Shown here one piece after another: positions 1 through 8,890 of a DNA stretch of 64,000 nt (the stretch's first letter is position 1; the number at the start of each line of letters is the position of its first letter). Under the pieces are notes generated by a model. That model saw nothing but the letters and a program-made list of their open reading frames with translations, was not told the DNA's origin and ran no database searches. Source of the DNA: Massilia kyonggiensis (GTDB taxonomy: Bacteria; Pseudomonadota; Gammaproteobacteria; Burkholderiales; Burkholderiaceae_D); assembly GCF_024756235.1 (NCBI RefSeq), contig NZ_JANUGY010000005.1, positions 434,001 through 498,000 on the forward strand. The letters are read 5' to 3'. The position numbers and the translations under genes are program-made.

Positions 1-558
1 GAGGACGACAAGGGGCAGGGCTGGATGAGCTTCGGTTCGTTCTGGGGCGGCATCAAGCTCGTGAAGCTGGACGACAGCTGGACGAAGATCGCCGAGCCGC
101 AGGAATGGCACACGATCGCGCGCCGCGAACGTCCCGCGTTCACGCCGGACGAGGACGCGGCGCCGGCCGAGATCGAAGGACCGTTCATCTTCAGGAAGAA
201 CGGGTATTACTACCTGTTCGTCTCGTGGGGCCTGTGCTGCCAGGGGCCGAAGAGCACGTACCACGTCGTCGTAGGCCGCGCGAAGGACGTCAAGGGACCG
301 TACCTCGACCGCCAGGGCAAGGACATGGCCAAGGGCGGCGGTTCGCTCGTCGTCAAGGGCGACAGGGACTGGAAGGGCCTCGGCCACAACAGCGCCTACA
401 CGTTCGACGGCAAGGACTATCTCGTGCTGCACGCCTACGAGACGGCCGACAAGTACAAGCAGAAGCTGAAAGTGATGGACATCCGCTGGGACAAGGATGG
501 CTGGCCCACCGTGGATCCGAAAGACCTCAATCGTTACGTAAGCGAAGAAGTTAAATGA
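1..558 (+). CDS. GH43 arabinan endo-1,5-alpha-L-arabinosidase, C-terminal part (5' end outside window)
   Basis: The reading frame is open from base 1 and ends at TGA 556-558, so the N-terminal half lies left of the window. The visible 185 codons show hallmarks of GH43 endo-arabinanases: a SFGSFWGGIKL stretch at the start, an EIEGPFIF segment whose Glu (codon 175-177) fits the general acid, and a GLGHNSAY segment with the conserved His near the active-site metal. Such enzymes cut alpha-1,5-linked arabinan internally. A signal peptide cannot be assessed. The stop overlaps the start of the next gene (ATGA), implying translational coupling with the GH127 arabinofuranosidase. Exact GH43 subfamily is not resolved from this fragment. 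Confidence 0.85.
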   Translation, partial: EDDKGQGWMSFGSFWGGIKLVKLDDSWTKIAEPQEWHTIARRERPAFTPDEDAAPAEIEGPFIFRKNGYYYLFVSWGLCCQGPKSTYHVVVGRAKDVKGPYLDRQGKDMAKGGGSLVVKGDRDWKGLGHNSAYTFDGKDYLVLHAYETADKYKQKLKVMDIRWDKDGWPTVDPKDLNRYVSEEVK

Positions 559-2906
559 AACTGACCCGCATCGCCGCGCTGTTGTTCACCCTGGGCGCGA
601 CGTGCGCCCAGGCCGCCGACCTGTTTCCGCTGCAGGACGTCCGCCTGGGGGCCAGCCCCTTCCTCGACGCCCAGACGACGGACCTGAACTACCTGATGGC
701 GATGGAGCCGGACCGCCTGCTGGCGCCGTTCCTGCGTGAAGCGGGGCTCACGCCGAAGCAGCCCAGCTACGGCAACTGGGAATCGTCGGGCCTGGACGGC
801 CACATGGGCGGGCATTACCTGTCGGCGCTGGCGCTGATGTACGCGTCGACCGGCGATGCGGAAGTCAGGAAGCGCCTCGACTACTTCGTCGCGGAGCTGA
901 AGCGCGCGCAGCAGGCCAATGGCGACGGCTATGTCGGCGGCGTGCCGGGAGGCCGTGCCGCGTGGCGCGACGTCGCGGCGGGCAAGCTCCATGCCGACAA
1001 CTTCTCCGTCAACGGCAAATGGGTCCCGTGGTACAACCTGCACAAGGTCTACGCGGGCCTGCGCGATGCGTACCGCTATGCCGGCAACGAGGATGCGAAG
1101 GCGATGCTGATCGCCATGGCCGACTGGACGCTGCGCCTGACGAGCCGCCTGACGGACGAGCAGATGCAGCAGATGCTGAAGGCCGAGCACGGCGGCATGA
1201 ACGAGGTGCTGGCCGACGTTGCCCAGTTGACGGGCGACAGCAAGTACATGGACCTGGCGCTGAAGTTCTCGCACCAGGCCATCCTGCAGCCGCTGGAAAA
1301 GCACGAGGACAAGCTCACGGGCCTGCACGCCAACACGCAGATCCCGAAAGTCATCGGCTTCAAGCGCATCGGCGAGCTCACGGGCCGCCAGGACATGGCG
1401 GATGCCGCCGCGTTCTTCTGGCAGACCGTCGTCGACCACCGCACGGTGGCCATCGGCGGCAACAGCGTCAGGGAGCACTTCCATGACGACAAGGACTTCA
1501 GCCCCATGATCAACGAGGTCGAGGGGCCGGAGACCTGCAACACGTACAACATGCTCAAGCTGACGGAGATGCTGTTCGAGACATCGGACAAGGCATCGTA
1601 CGCGGACTATTACGAGCGCGCACTGTACAACCACATCCTCGCGTCCGAGCGTCCGGGCACGGGCGGCTTCGTGTACTTCACGCCGATGCGCCCGAACCAG
1701 TACCGCGTGTATTCGCAGGTGGACAAGGGCATGTGGTGCTGCGTGGGCTCCGGCATCGAGAGCCACGCGAAATACGGTGAATTCATCTACGCCCATGAAG
1801 GCGACGCGTTGTTCGTGAACCTGTTCATCCCGTCGACGGTGAACTGGCGCGAGAAGAACGTCAAGGTCACGCAGGCGAACAACTTCCCCGACCAGGCCAG
1901 CACGCGCATCACCGTGGACGGCGACGCCAGATTCGCGCTGAAAATCCGCTATCCGGCCTGGGTCGCACCGGGCAAGCTGGGCGTGAAAGTGAACGGCAAG
2001 GCCGTGAAGGTCAACGCGCAGCCGGGCAGCTACGTCAGCATCGAGCGCGCGTGGAAGAAGGGCGACCGCGTCGACGTGAGCCTGCCGATGACGATGCGCC
2101 TGGAACAGATGCCGGACAAGTCGAATTACTACGCGGTGCTGTACGGCCCCATCGTGCTGGCCGCGAAGACGAATCCGTTCCCGACCGAACACCTGAACTT
2201 CCTCGCGGACGATTCGCGCATGGGCCACAGCCCGTCCGGCCAGGTGTGCCCGCTGGAGGCGGCGCCGACGTTCGTCTCGGACAGCAAGGATTTCACCCGG
2301 CGCTTCAAGCCGGTGAAAGGCAAGCCGCTGACGTTCACGGCGCCCGGCGTCGTGCAGAGCGGGGCGGGGTCGTCGACGGAATTCATCCCGTTCTTCCGCC
2401 TGCACGACTCGCGCTACATGATCTACTGGCAGCAGAGCACCCCGGCCGAATTCGCCCGCATGAAAGAAGAGAACGCGGCGAAGGAGGCGGAGCGCCTCGC
2501 GCTGGACGCGCAGACCATCGACCAGGTGGCGCCGGGCGAGCAGCAGCCGGAATCGGACCACGGCTTCAAGGGCGAGGGCGCCGACGCGGGCCTGAACAAC
2601 GGCCGGCACTGGCGCCATGCGACCAAGTGGTTCAGCTACCAGTTGAACGATCCAAAGCGTGAAGCGAAGGCGCTGCGCCTCACGTTCGCGCGCGGGGATG
2701 CGGGGCGCAAATTCGACATCGTCGTCGATGGGCAGCGCATCGCCGAGGTGGAACTGGCCGCCGGCGAGACGCAGGAATTCTATACGCGCGACTTCGCGCT
2801 GCCGCCCGCGCTGGTGCAGGGCGCGAACGGCAAGCTCGAAGTCAAGTTCGTCGCGAAAGAAGGCTCGATGGCCGGCGGCCTGTACGGCCTGCGCCTCCTG
2901 CGCTGA
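555..2906 (+). CDS. GH127 beta-L-arabinofuranosidase (DUF1680), exported
   Basis: The 783-residue protein starts with a typical signal peptide (cleavage likely after CAQA, about residue 20). It contains the GH127/DUF1680 core: Glu307 in GGNSVREHF matches the family's acid/base position by eye, and Glu326, Cys328, Cys395 and Cys396 (motifs GPETCNTYN and MWCCVGSG) match the zinc-Cys site of Bifidobacterium HypBA1, where a cysteine is the nucleophile. The C-terminal region resembles the beta-sandwich modules usual in this family. Such enzymes release L-arabinose from beta-L-arabinofuranosides. The ATG overlaps the upstream GH43 stop by 4 nt, so the two are co-translated and probably act on the same arabinan-type or hydroxyproline-linked glycan. 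Confidence 0.9.
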   Translation: MKLTRIAALLFTLGATCAQAADLFPLQDVRLGASPFLDAQTTDLNYLMAMEPDRLLAPFLREAGLTPKQPSYGNWESSGLDGHMGGHYLSALALMYASTGDAEVRKRLDYFVAELKRAQQANGDGYVGGVPGGRAAWRDVAAGKLHADNFSVNGKWVPWYNLHKVYAGLRDAYRYAGNEDAKAMLIAMADWTLRLTSRLTDEQMQQMLKAEHGGMNEVLADVAQLTGDSKYMDLALKFSHQAILQPLEKHEDKLTGLHANTQIPKVIGFKRIGELTGRQDMADAAAFFWQTVVDHRTVAIGGNSVREHFHDDKDFSPMINEVEGPETCNTYNMLKLTEMLFETSDKASYADYYERALYNHILASERPGTGGFVYFTPMRPNQYRVYSQVDKGMWCCVGSGIESHAKYGEFIYAHEGDALFVNLFIPSTVNWREKNVKVTQANNFPDQASTRITVDGDARFALKIRYPAWVAPGKLGVKVNGKAVKVNAQPGSYVSIERAWKKGDRVDVSLPMTMRLEQMPDKSNYYAVLYGPIVLAAKTNPFPTEHLNFLADDSRMGHSPSGQVCPLEAAPTFVSDSKDFTRRFKPVKGKPLTFTAPGVVQSGAGSSTEFIPFFRLHDSRYMIYWQQSTPAEFARMKEENAAKEAERLALDAQTIDQVAPGEQQPESDHGFKGEGADAGLNNGRHWRHATKWFSYQLNDPKREAKALRLTFARGDAGRKFDIVVDGQRIAEVELAAGETQEFYTRDFALPPALVQGANGKLEVKFVAKEGSMAGGLYGLRLLR

Positions 2907-3935
2907 TCAGCGTTTGGCCTGGGCCCGTGCCCGGGCCATGCGGTTCAGCACCTTCCACCTCGACCGCTCCGCAATGCGGTCCAGCGGCGTCGCCGCCGCA
3001 TGCCGCACCTCGCGCAACAGCTTATGGTAGTTGCGCAGGCGGTCCGCATCCACGGCGCCACGCACCGCGCATCCCGGCTCCTCCATGTGCGAGCAGTCGT
3101 GGAAGCGGCAGTGCGCGGCCAGCGTCTCGATGTCGTCGAACGCGGCGTTGACGTCGTCCTCGTCGGCATCCGGCTGCCAGCTGCGCAGGCCCGGTGTGTC
3201 GATCACGCAGGCGCCGCCCGCGCACAGGTGCAGCGAGCGTGACGTCGTCGTGTGGCGGCCGCGGTCGTCGCCCTTGCGCACGCCGCCCGTTTGCTGGTGC
3301 GCGCCCGTGAGCTTGTTCGTGAGGGTCGACTTGCCCACGCCGGACGTGCCGAGCAGGACGAGCGTCTGGCCTGCTCCGGTCCACGGCGCGAGCGCGTCGG
3401 CCGCACCGTGCTCCAGCGGATGCACGCGCACGACCGGGACGGTCGCCGGCAGGCGCGCGCTCACCTGTTCCACCTTCGCGTCCGCATCGGGCACGAGATC
3501 GCCCTTCGTCAGCACGATCACGGGCGCCACGTTGCAGGATTTGGCGACCATCAGGTAGCGCTCCAGCCGGCGCAGGTTGAAATCGCCGTCGAGACCCATC
3601 ACCAGCAGGGCCGTGTCGACGTTGGCAGCCAGCCGCTGGCGCGTGCCGTGGGCGTCGCGCCTTACCAGTTCGTTCAGCGGGTCGAGGAGCGTGTGGACCC
3701 AGCTTTCGTTTTGCTCGTTGAGGTCGAACAGCACCCAGTCGCCGACGGCAAGCGGCGCCTCGAGGGAGGGATGTGGCCGGGCAGGGAATTCCCGCAGGCC
3801 GTCGTGCAGGACGAGGGCGGTGCGGTGCACGCTCGCCACGCGCGCGGGTCGGCCGCGGTCGTGCGGGGCGAGGCGTGCGGCGATAGGGTTGGTGAGTCCG
3901 ATGCGGCGCAGTGCCGCGATATCGAAATCGATCAT
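2907..3935 (-). CDS. rsgA: ribosome small subunit-dependent GTPase A family protein
   Basis: The 342-residue circularly permuted GTPase has G4 LTKGD (142-146) before the P-loop GTSGVGKS (196-203) and DTPG (246-249). A C-terminal zinc knuckle follows: Cys276, Cys281, His283, Cys289 (C-x4-C-x-H-x5-C). An OB-fold region occupies roughly residues 30-95. RsgA/YjeQ checks 30S subunit maturation in the cytoplasm. The start at 3935 is chosen because AGGA lies a normal distance upstream and the MIDFDIAALRRIG start fits family proteins; an upstream in-frame ATG at 4001 would add 22 residues without family support. It is convergent with the GH127 gene with no gap. It may be a paralog rather than the only rsgA in the genome. 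Confidence 0.9.
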   Translation of the reverse strand: MIDFDIAALRRIGLTNPIAARLAPHDRGRPARVASVHRTALVLHDGLREFPARPHPSLEAPLAVGDWVLFDLNEQNESWVHTLLDPLNELVRRDAHGTRQRLAANVDTALLVMGLDGDFNLRRLERYLMVAKSCNVAPVIVLTKGDLVPDADAKVEQVSARLPATVPVVRVHPLEHGAADALAPWTGAGQTLVLLGTSGVGKSTLTNKLTGAHQQTGGVRKGDDRGRHTTTSRSLHLCAGGACVIDTPGLRSWQPDADEDDVNAAFDDIETLAAHCRFHDCSHMEEPGCAVRGAVDADRLRNYHKLLREVRHAAATPLDRIAERSRWKVLNRMARARAQAKR

Positions 3936-4286
3936 GGTCGTTGTGTTCCTGTTGCGAAATGCGCGTGTGCGCGGGCACGCTGCCGCATGCGAATGCGGCA
4001 ACGATGGATTCGGTCAGGGATGGTCGGCGCGGCCGGCGCGCCAGTTCACATCGACGGTGATCGGCGAAGGAAGGCGGTCAGGCGGCCGACGGGAGGGCAA
4101 TATCCGGCTGGTTCATGGGGCGCTCCTCGTCAGTGAATGAAAAGGCAAGTATAGCGCGGCGGCGCCGCCATGCAACCGACATTTGTATTGATGCCAAAAT
4201 GGATATGTCTACCGTCAAAAAAATGATTGGATAGATATGTCAGTTCTGTCATAGTATCCGTGCACAACAATTCCGGAGACTAAGTG
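3936..4286. other. intergenic region between rsgA and the furanose importer: hairpin, mini-ORF, operator-like repeats
   Basis: This 351-nt gap between divergent genes contains three things. (1) A perfect hairpin at 3981-4000 (TGCCGCAT, loop GCGA, ATGCGGCA) lies in the rsgA leader. (2) A 12-codon frame on the minus strand (4116 down to 4078, MNQPDIALPSAA then TGA) has a good GGAG at normal spacing and could be a translated leader peptide. (3) A direct repeat GATATGTC occurs at 4202-4209 and 4234-4241, 32 bp apart, just upstream of the importer, as expected for a regulator site. A weak TTGGAT-N17-CATAGT promoter candidate overlaps the second repeat. None of these is proven. Confidence 0.45.
4202..4241 (+). 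promoter_or_regulatory. direct repeat GATATGTC x2, candidate operator of the furanose importer
   Basis: Two identical 8-mers, GATATGTC, sit 32 bp apart, about three helical turns, 46-85 nt upstream of the ytfQ-type start. A related GATAT-rich inverted repeat precedes the LysR gene at the end of the cluster. This suggests, but does not prove, binding by that GbpR-like regulator. Confidence 0.35.
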
Positions 4287-5249
4287 ATGATCATCACCCG
4301 CAGAACCCTCCTGGGCGCCGCTGCCGCCATCGCGTGCGCCGCCGCCATCCCGGCATTCGCCGCCAAACCCCTCACGATCGGCTTCTCGCAGGTCGGCGCC
4401 GAAAGCGAATGGCGCACCGCGAATACCGCCTCGATCAAGGACGCTGCCAAGAAGGCGGGCGTCAACCTGAAATTCGCCGACGCCCAGCAACAGCAGCAGA
4501 ACCAGGTCAAGGCCATCCGTTCGTTCATCGCCCAGCGCGTCGACGTGATCGCGTTCTCGCCGGTCGTGGAAACCGGCTGGGAGACCGTGCTGCGCGAAGC
4601 GAAGAACGCCAAGATCCCCGTGATCCTGACCGACCGCGCCGTCAAGGTCACCGATCCGTCACTGTACGTCAGCTTCATCGGTTCCGACTTCGTGGAAGAG
4701 GGCCGCCGCGCCGGCCGCTGGCTGCTGGATTACGCCAAGAAGAACGGCGACAAGCCCCTGAACATCGTCGAGCTGCAGGGCACGACCGGTGCCGCGCCCG
4801 CGATCGACCGTAAGAACGGTTTTGCGGAAGTCATCGGTGCGAATCCGAAGCTGAAGGTGATCCGCTCGCAGACCGCCGACTTCACCCGCGCCAAGGGCAA
4901 GGAAGTCATGGAAGCCTTCCTGAAGTCGGAAGGCAAGAAGATCAACGTGCTGTACGCGCACAATGACGACATGGCCATCGGCGCCATCCAGGCCATCGAG
5001 GAAGCTGGCCTGAAGCCGGGCAAGGACATCATCATCATCTCGATCGATGGCGTGAAAGGCGCGTTCGAAGCCATGAAGGCCGGCAAGCTGAACGTGACCG
5101 TGGAGTGCAATCCGCTGCTCGGTCCGACGCTGATCCAGACGGCGCAGGACGTCGTGGCCGGCAAGCCGGTTCCGAAACGCATCGTCGTCAACGAGGGCGT
5201 GTTCCCGGCTGAGGTGGCGGCGAAGGAACTCCCGAACCGCAAGTACTGA
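4287..5249 (+). CDS. ytfQ: periplasmic sugar-binding protein of a furanose ABC importer (YtfQ-like)
   Basis: This type I periplasmic binding protein of 320 residues follows the E. coli galactofuranose-binding YtfQ closely in motifs (GFSQVGAESEWRTANT near the mature N-terminus, YAHNDDMAIGAI, IDGVKGAFEAM). An N-terminal twin-Arg signal (TRRTLLGAAAA) is followed by an AFA cleavage site around residue 26. ATG 4287 has GGAG nine bases upstream; GTG 4284 directly before it is an alternative. It is the first gene of the importer, 11 nt before the ATPase. YtfQ prefers furanose forms of galactose and arabinose. Given the neighbouring arabinofuranosidases, L-arabinofuranose or short arabino-oligosaccharides are plausible ligands (inference). 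Confidence 0.92.
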   Translation: MIITRRTLLGAAAAIACAAAIPAFAAKPLTIGFSQVGAESEWRTANTASIKDAAKKAGVNLKFADAQQQQQNQVKAIRSFIAQRVDVIAFSPVVETGWETVLREAKNAKIPVILTDRAVKVTDPSLYVSFIGSDFVEEGRRAGRWLLDYAKKNGDKPLNIVELQGTTGAAPAIDRKNGFAEVIGANPKLKVIRSQTADFTRAKGKEVMEAFLKSEGKKINVLYAHNDDMAIGAIQAIEEAGLKPGKDIIIISIDGVKGAFEAMKAGKLNVTVECNPLLGPTLIQTAQDVVAGKPVPKRIVVNEGVFPAEVAAKELPNRKY

Positions 5250-5260
5250 TCGGGCGGGGC

Positions 5261-6778
5261 ATGATCGATTCGACGAAGCCGGTGCTGGAAGTCACCGGCA
5301 TCCATAAAGCCTTCCCGGGTGTGAAGGCGTTGTCCGACGCCGGACTGCGCCTCTTCCCCGGCGAAGTCCACACGCTGATGGGCCAGAACGGCGCGGGCAA
5401 GTCCACGCTGATCAAGGTCCTCACCGGTGTCTACCAGCCGGACGCCGGCAGCATCGTGCTGGAGGGCCGGGCGATCCAGCCGCGCTCCACGCAGGACGCG
5501 CAGGACCTCGGCATCAGCACCGTCTACCAGGAAGTCAATCTGTGCCCGAACCTGTCGGTCGCGGAAAACATCTTCATCGGCCGCTATCCGCGCCGCTTCG
5601 GCATGGTCGACTGGCGTTCGATGCGGTCGCAGGCCACGGCGCTGCTGGCGCGCCTCGAGATCCACGTCGACGTCAGCAAGCCGCTTGCCGATTATCCGCT
5701 CGCGATCCAGCAGATGGTCGCCATCGCCCGCGCGCTGAACACGGAGTCGCGCGTGCTGATCCTCGACGAACCCACGTCCAGCCTGGACGAGGCCGAAGTG
5801 CAGATGCTGTTCTCGGTGCTGCGCCGCCTGCGCGAAGAGGGCATGGCGATCCTGTTCGTCACGCACTTCCTCGACCAGACGTATGCGATCTCGGACCGCA
5901 TCACGGTGATGCGCAACGGCGAGCGCGAAGGCGAGTACGCCTGCGCGGACCTGTCGCGCCTCGCGCTCGTCAACAAGATGATCGGCGCGCCGGCCGACGC
6001 GGAGCACGCGACGGAGACGGCGGCGGCTGGTGAAGCCAACGCACACGGTGAAGTCTTCCTGCGCGCCCGCGGCATCGCGCGCAAGGGCGTGCTGTCGCCC
6101 GTGGACCTGGAAATCCGCCGCGGCGAATTGCTGGGCCTTGCCGGCCTGCTGGGTTCCGGCCGCACGGAGACCGCGCGCCTGTTGTTCGGCGCCGATAAAG
6201 CCGACAGCGGCAGCTTCGACATCGACGGCAAGCAGGTGAGCTTCTCGAACCCGCGCGACGCCATTGCGCAGGGCATCGGCTTCTGCTCGGAAGACCGCAA
6301 GCACGAAGGCGCGATCCTCGCGCTGTCCGTGCGCGAAAACCTGATCCTCGCGCTGCAGGCGAGACAAGGCATCTTCCGCGCCATTCCTTTCAAGCGCCAG
6401 CAGCAGCTGGCGACCGACTACGTCAAGTGGCTGGGCATCAAGACGGCCAGCATCGAGACGCCCATCGGCACGCTCTCCGGCGGCAACCAGCAGAAGGTCT
6501 TGCTGGCGCGCTGGCTCGCGACCGATCCGCGCCTGATGATCCTCGACGAACCGACGCGCGGCATCGACGTGCGCGCCAAGCAGGAAATCATGGATTACGT
6601 CAGTAACCTGTGCCGCAAGGGCATGTCCATTCTCTTCATCTCGTCCGAGCTGCCGGAAGTGCTGCGCGTGTCCGACCGCATGGTCGTCATGCGCGACCGC
6701 AAGGCGTGCGGCGAGTACCAGCGCGGTGAACTGGACGAGACGTCCGTGCTGCACGTGATCGCAGGGGAGACGGCATGA
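5261..6778 (+). CDS. ytfR: furanose ABC importer, duplicated ATPase subunit (YtfR-like)
   Basis: The 505-residue protein has two ABC domains, as in all CUT2-class sugar importers. Domain 1 has Walker A GQNGAGKS (41-48) and DEPTSSLDE. Domain 2 has the degenerate Walker A GLLGSGRTE usual for this class, signature TLSGGNQQK and DEPTRGID. It energises uptake by the two permeases that follow. Its stop overlaps the next start (ATGA), so the operon is translationally coupled. Confidence 0.95.
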   Translation: MIDSTKPVLEVTGIHKAFPGVKALSDAGLRLFPGEVHTLMGQNGAGKSTLIKVLTGVYQPDAGSIVLEGRAIQPRSTQDAQDLGISTVYQEVNLCPNLSVAENIFIGRYPRRFGMVDWRSMRSQATALLARLEIHVDVSKPLADYPLAIQQMVAIARALNTESRVLILDEPTSSLDEAEVQMLFSVLRRLREEGMAILFVTHFLDQTYAISDRITVMRNGEREGEYACADLSRLALVNKMIGAPADAEHATETAAAGEANAHGEVFLRARGIARKGVLSPVDLEIRRGELLGLAGLLGSGRTETARLLFGADKADSGSFDIDGKQVSFSNPRDAIAQGIGFCSEDRKHEGAILALSVRENLILALQARQGIFRAIPFKRQQQLATDYVKWLGIKTASIETPIGTLSGGNQQKVLLARWLATDPRLMILDEPTRGIDVRAKQEIMDYVSNLCRKGMSILFISSELPEVLRVSDRMVVMRDRKACGEYQRGELDETSVLHVIAGETA

Positions 6779-7809
6779 GCACGACCGGCGCTACCGTCAA
6801 ACCGTCCGCGCAGGCGGCGGCATCGCGCACCGCCTGGCTGCAGCATCCGCTCGTGCGGCCGCTCGGCGCGCTCGTCGCGCTGCTGCTCGTCGACGCGTTC
6901 CTCGTGCCCGGCTTCTTCCACCTCGAAGTCAAGGAAGGCCACCTGTACGGCGCGATCATCGACATCCTCAACCGCGCCGCGCCGCTGATGCTGGCGGCGC
7001 TCGGCATGACCCTCGTCATCGCCACGCGCGGCATCGATATTTCCGTCGGCGCCGTCGTCGCGCTGTCCGGCACCGTGTCCGCGATGCTGATCGGCGGCAG
7101 CACGCCGAATACGCCGATGGCGCTCGCGCTGGCGGCGTCGCTCGGCGTCGCGCTGCTGTGCGGCCTGTGGAACGGCGTCCTCGTCGCCGGCATCAAGCTG
7201 CAGCCGATCGTCGCCACGCTGATCCTGATGGTGGCGGGGCGCGGCCTCGCGCAGCTGCTGACGGACGGCCAGATCGTCACCGTGTACTACGAGCCGTTCT
7301 TCTTCCTGGGCAGCGGCTACCTGGCCGGCCTGCCGTTCTCGCTGTTCGTCGTCGCGGCCGTGTTCGCGGTGACCCTGCTGCTGGTGAAGAAGACTGCGTT
7401 GGGCCTGTTCATCCAGGCGGTCGGCATCAACCCGGTGGCGGCGCGCCTCGCGGGGCTGCGCACCGCGACCCTGATCACCTTCGTGTACGTGTTCTGCAGC
7501 GCCTGCGCGGGCCTGGCCGGCATGCTGATCACGTCGAACATCAAGAGCGCGGACGCGAACAACGCGGGCCTGCTGCTGGAACTGGACGCGATCCTCGCCG
7601 TCACCTTGGGCGGCACGTCGCTGGCCGGCGGCAAATTCAGCCTGGTGGGCAGCATGATCGGCGCGCTGATCATCCAGACCCTGACCTACACGATCTACTC
7701 GCTGGGCGTGCCGCCCGAAGTGAACATGGTCGTCAAATCCATCGTCGTCTTCGTCGTCTGCATCTCGCAGTCGAGCGAATTCAAGAACATCCTGCGGAGG
7801 TCCGCATGA
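6775..7809 (+). CDS. ytfT: furanose ABC importer permease 1 (YtfT-like)
   Basis: This hydrophobic protein of 344 residues has about ten membrane segments and the CUT2/BPD_transp_2 permease signature, including ATRGIDISVGAVVALSG in the middle and LGGTSLAGGKFSLVGS near the C-terminus. It overlaps the ATPase stop and the next permease start by 4 nt each, so it forms a heterodimeric channel with YjfF. A cytoplasmic N-terminal tail of about 30 residues precedes the first segment. Confidence 0.94.
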   Translation: MSTTGATVKPSAQAAASRTAWLQHPLVRPLGALVALLLVDAFLVPGFFHLEVKEGHLYGAIIDILNRAAPLMLAALGMTLVIATRGIDISVGAVVALSGTVSAMLIGGSTPNTPMALALAASLGVALLCGLWNGVLVAGIKLQPIVATLILMVAGRGLAQLLTDGQIVTVYYEPFFFLGSGYLAGLPFSLFVVAAVFAVTLLLVKKTALGLFIQAVGINPVAARLAGLRTATLITFVYVFCSACAGLAGMLITSNIKSADANNAGLLLELDAILAVTLGGTSLAGGKFSLVGSMIGALIIQTLTYTIYSLGVPPEVNMVVKSIVVFVVCISQSSEFKNILRRSA

Positions 7810-8789
7810 GCGCGGTCGCAACCGGTACCCGCGGCGTCACGAGTGCGCCGTGGTTCACGTCCCTCGTCACGGTCATTCTCCTCGTGGCGATGCTGGGCAT
7901 CGGCGGGTCCGTGTACCCGGGCTTCCTGTCGCTGCAGGTGATCTTCAACCTCCTGATCGACAACGCGTTCCTGCTCGTGATCGCAGTGGGCATGGGCTTC
8001 GTCATCCTGTCGGGCGGCATCGACCTGTCCGTCGGTTCCGTGCTCGCGCTGTCGACGATGATCTCGGCCTGGCTGCTGCAGCATGCCCACTGGCCGCCGG
8101 CCGCCGTCATCGCGCTCGTGCTGCTGCTGGGCGCCTGCTTCGGCGGCGCGATGGGCGCGATCATCCACCTGTTCAAGCTGCAGCCGTTCATCGTCACGCT
8201 GGCCGGCATGTTCCTGGCCCGCGGCCTGTGCTACCTGATCAGCGTCGAATCGATCACGATCGAGGATCCGGTGTTCACCGCGATGTCGCAGACGCAGGTC
8301 CCGATCCTCGGCGGCTTCCTGTCGCCGGGCGCCATCATCGCGCTCGTCGTGCTGCTGGTCGCCATCTGGCTCGCGCACTTCACCGCGTTCGGCCGCGCCG
8401 TGTACGCCGTCGGCGGCAACGAGCAGTCGGCCGCGATGATGGGCCTGAACGTCGGCCGCACGAAGGTCCTCGTGTATGCGCTGTCGGGCTTCTGCGCGGC
8501 GCTGGGCGGCATCCTGTTCGCCTTCTACATGCTGTCCGGCTACGGCCTGCATGGCCAGGGCACGGAGCTCGACGCCATCGCCGCCGTCGTCATCGGCGGC
8601 ACGCTCCTCACCGGCGGCTACGGTTACATCGCCGGCGCGCTGTCGGGCGTGCTGGTGCTGGGCGCCATCCAGACGCTGATCGCCTTCGACGGCACGCTCA
8701 GCTCGTGGTGGACCAAGATCGTCATCGGCGCGCTGCTGTTCGTCTTCTGCGTCGTGCAGAGGGTGATGGGCGGACGTTCGAAGCAATAA
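7806..8789 (+). CDS. yjfF: furanose ABC importer permease 2 (YjfF-like)
   Basis: The second CUT2-family permease has 327 residues and characteristic LSGGIDLSVGSVLALST and IGGTLLTGGYGYIAGAL segments. ATG 7806 overlaps the TGA of the first permease (ATGA), which decides the start over an in-frame upstream extension. It completes the four-gene importer ytfQ-ytfR-ytfT-yjfF in the same order as in E. coli. Confidence 0.94.
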   Translation: MSAVATGTRGVTSAPWFTSLVTVILLVAMLGIGGSVYPGFLSLQVIFNLLIDNAFLLVIAVGMGFVILSGGIDLSVGSVLALSTMISAWLLQHAHWPPAAVIALVLLLGACFGGAMGAIIHLFKLQPFIVTLAGMFLARGLCYLISVESITIEDPVFTAMSQTQVPILGGFLSPGAIIALVVLLVAIWLAHFTAFGRAVYAVGGNEQSAAMMGLNVGRTKVLVYALSGFCAALGGILFAFYMLSGYGLHGQGTELDAIAAVVIGGTLLTGGYGYIAGALSGVLVLGAIQTLIAFDGTLSSWWTKIVIGALLFVFCVVQRVMGGRSKQ

Positions 8790-8791
8790 GG

Positions 8792-8831
8792 GCGCCCGCG
8801 CACCGACCCCCGGCCACACGGGGGCGGGCGC
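8792..8831 (+). terminator. GC-rich stem-loop after the importer operon
   Basis: GCGCCCG pairs with CGGGCGC, and an inner CCCCC pairs with GGGGG, directly after the yjfF stop. There is no T-run, so it is a poor intrinsic terminator. It may instead protect the importer mRNA end and separate its level from the GH43 gene 60 nt downstream. Confidence 0.35.
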
Positions 8832-8890
8832 GGCCGCGGCTGTACCCGGCGCCGCCAACGCCGGCGATCCACACCAACAACGGAGACTAC

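Noticed and set aside
534..2618. Long open frame on the minus strand opposite the GH127 gene
   Set aside because: Arg/His/Val-rich shadow frame typical of GC-rich DNA; the plus-strand gene has a signal peptide, catalytic residues and coupling.
8792..8831. Strong intrinsic terminator after the importer
   Set aside because: The stem is strong but no T-run follows, so only a low-confidence stem-loop is listed.
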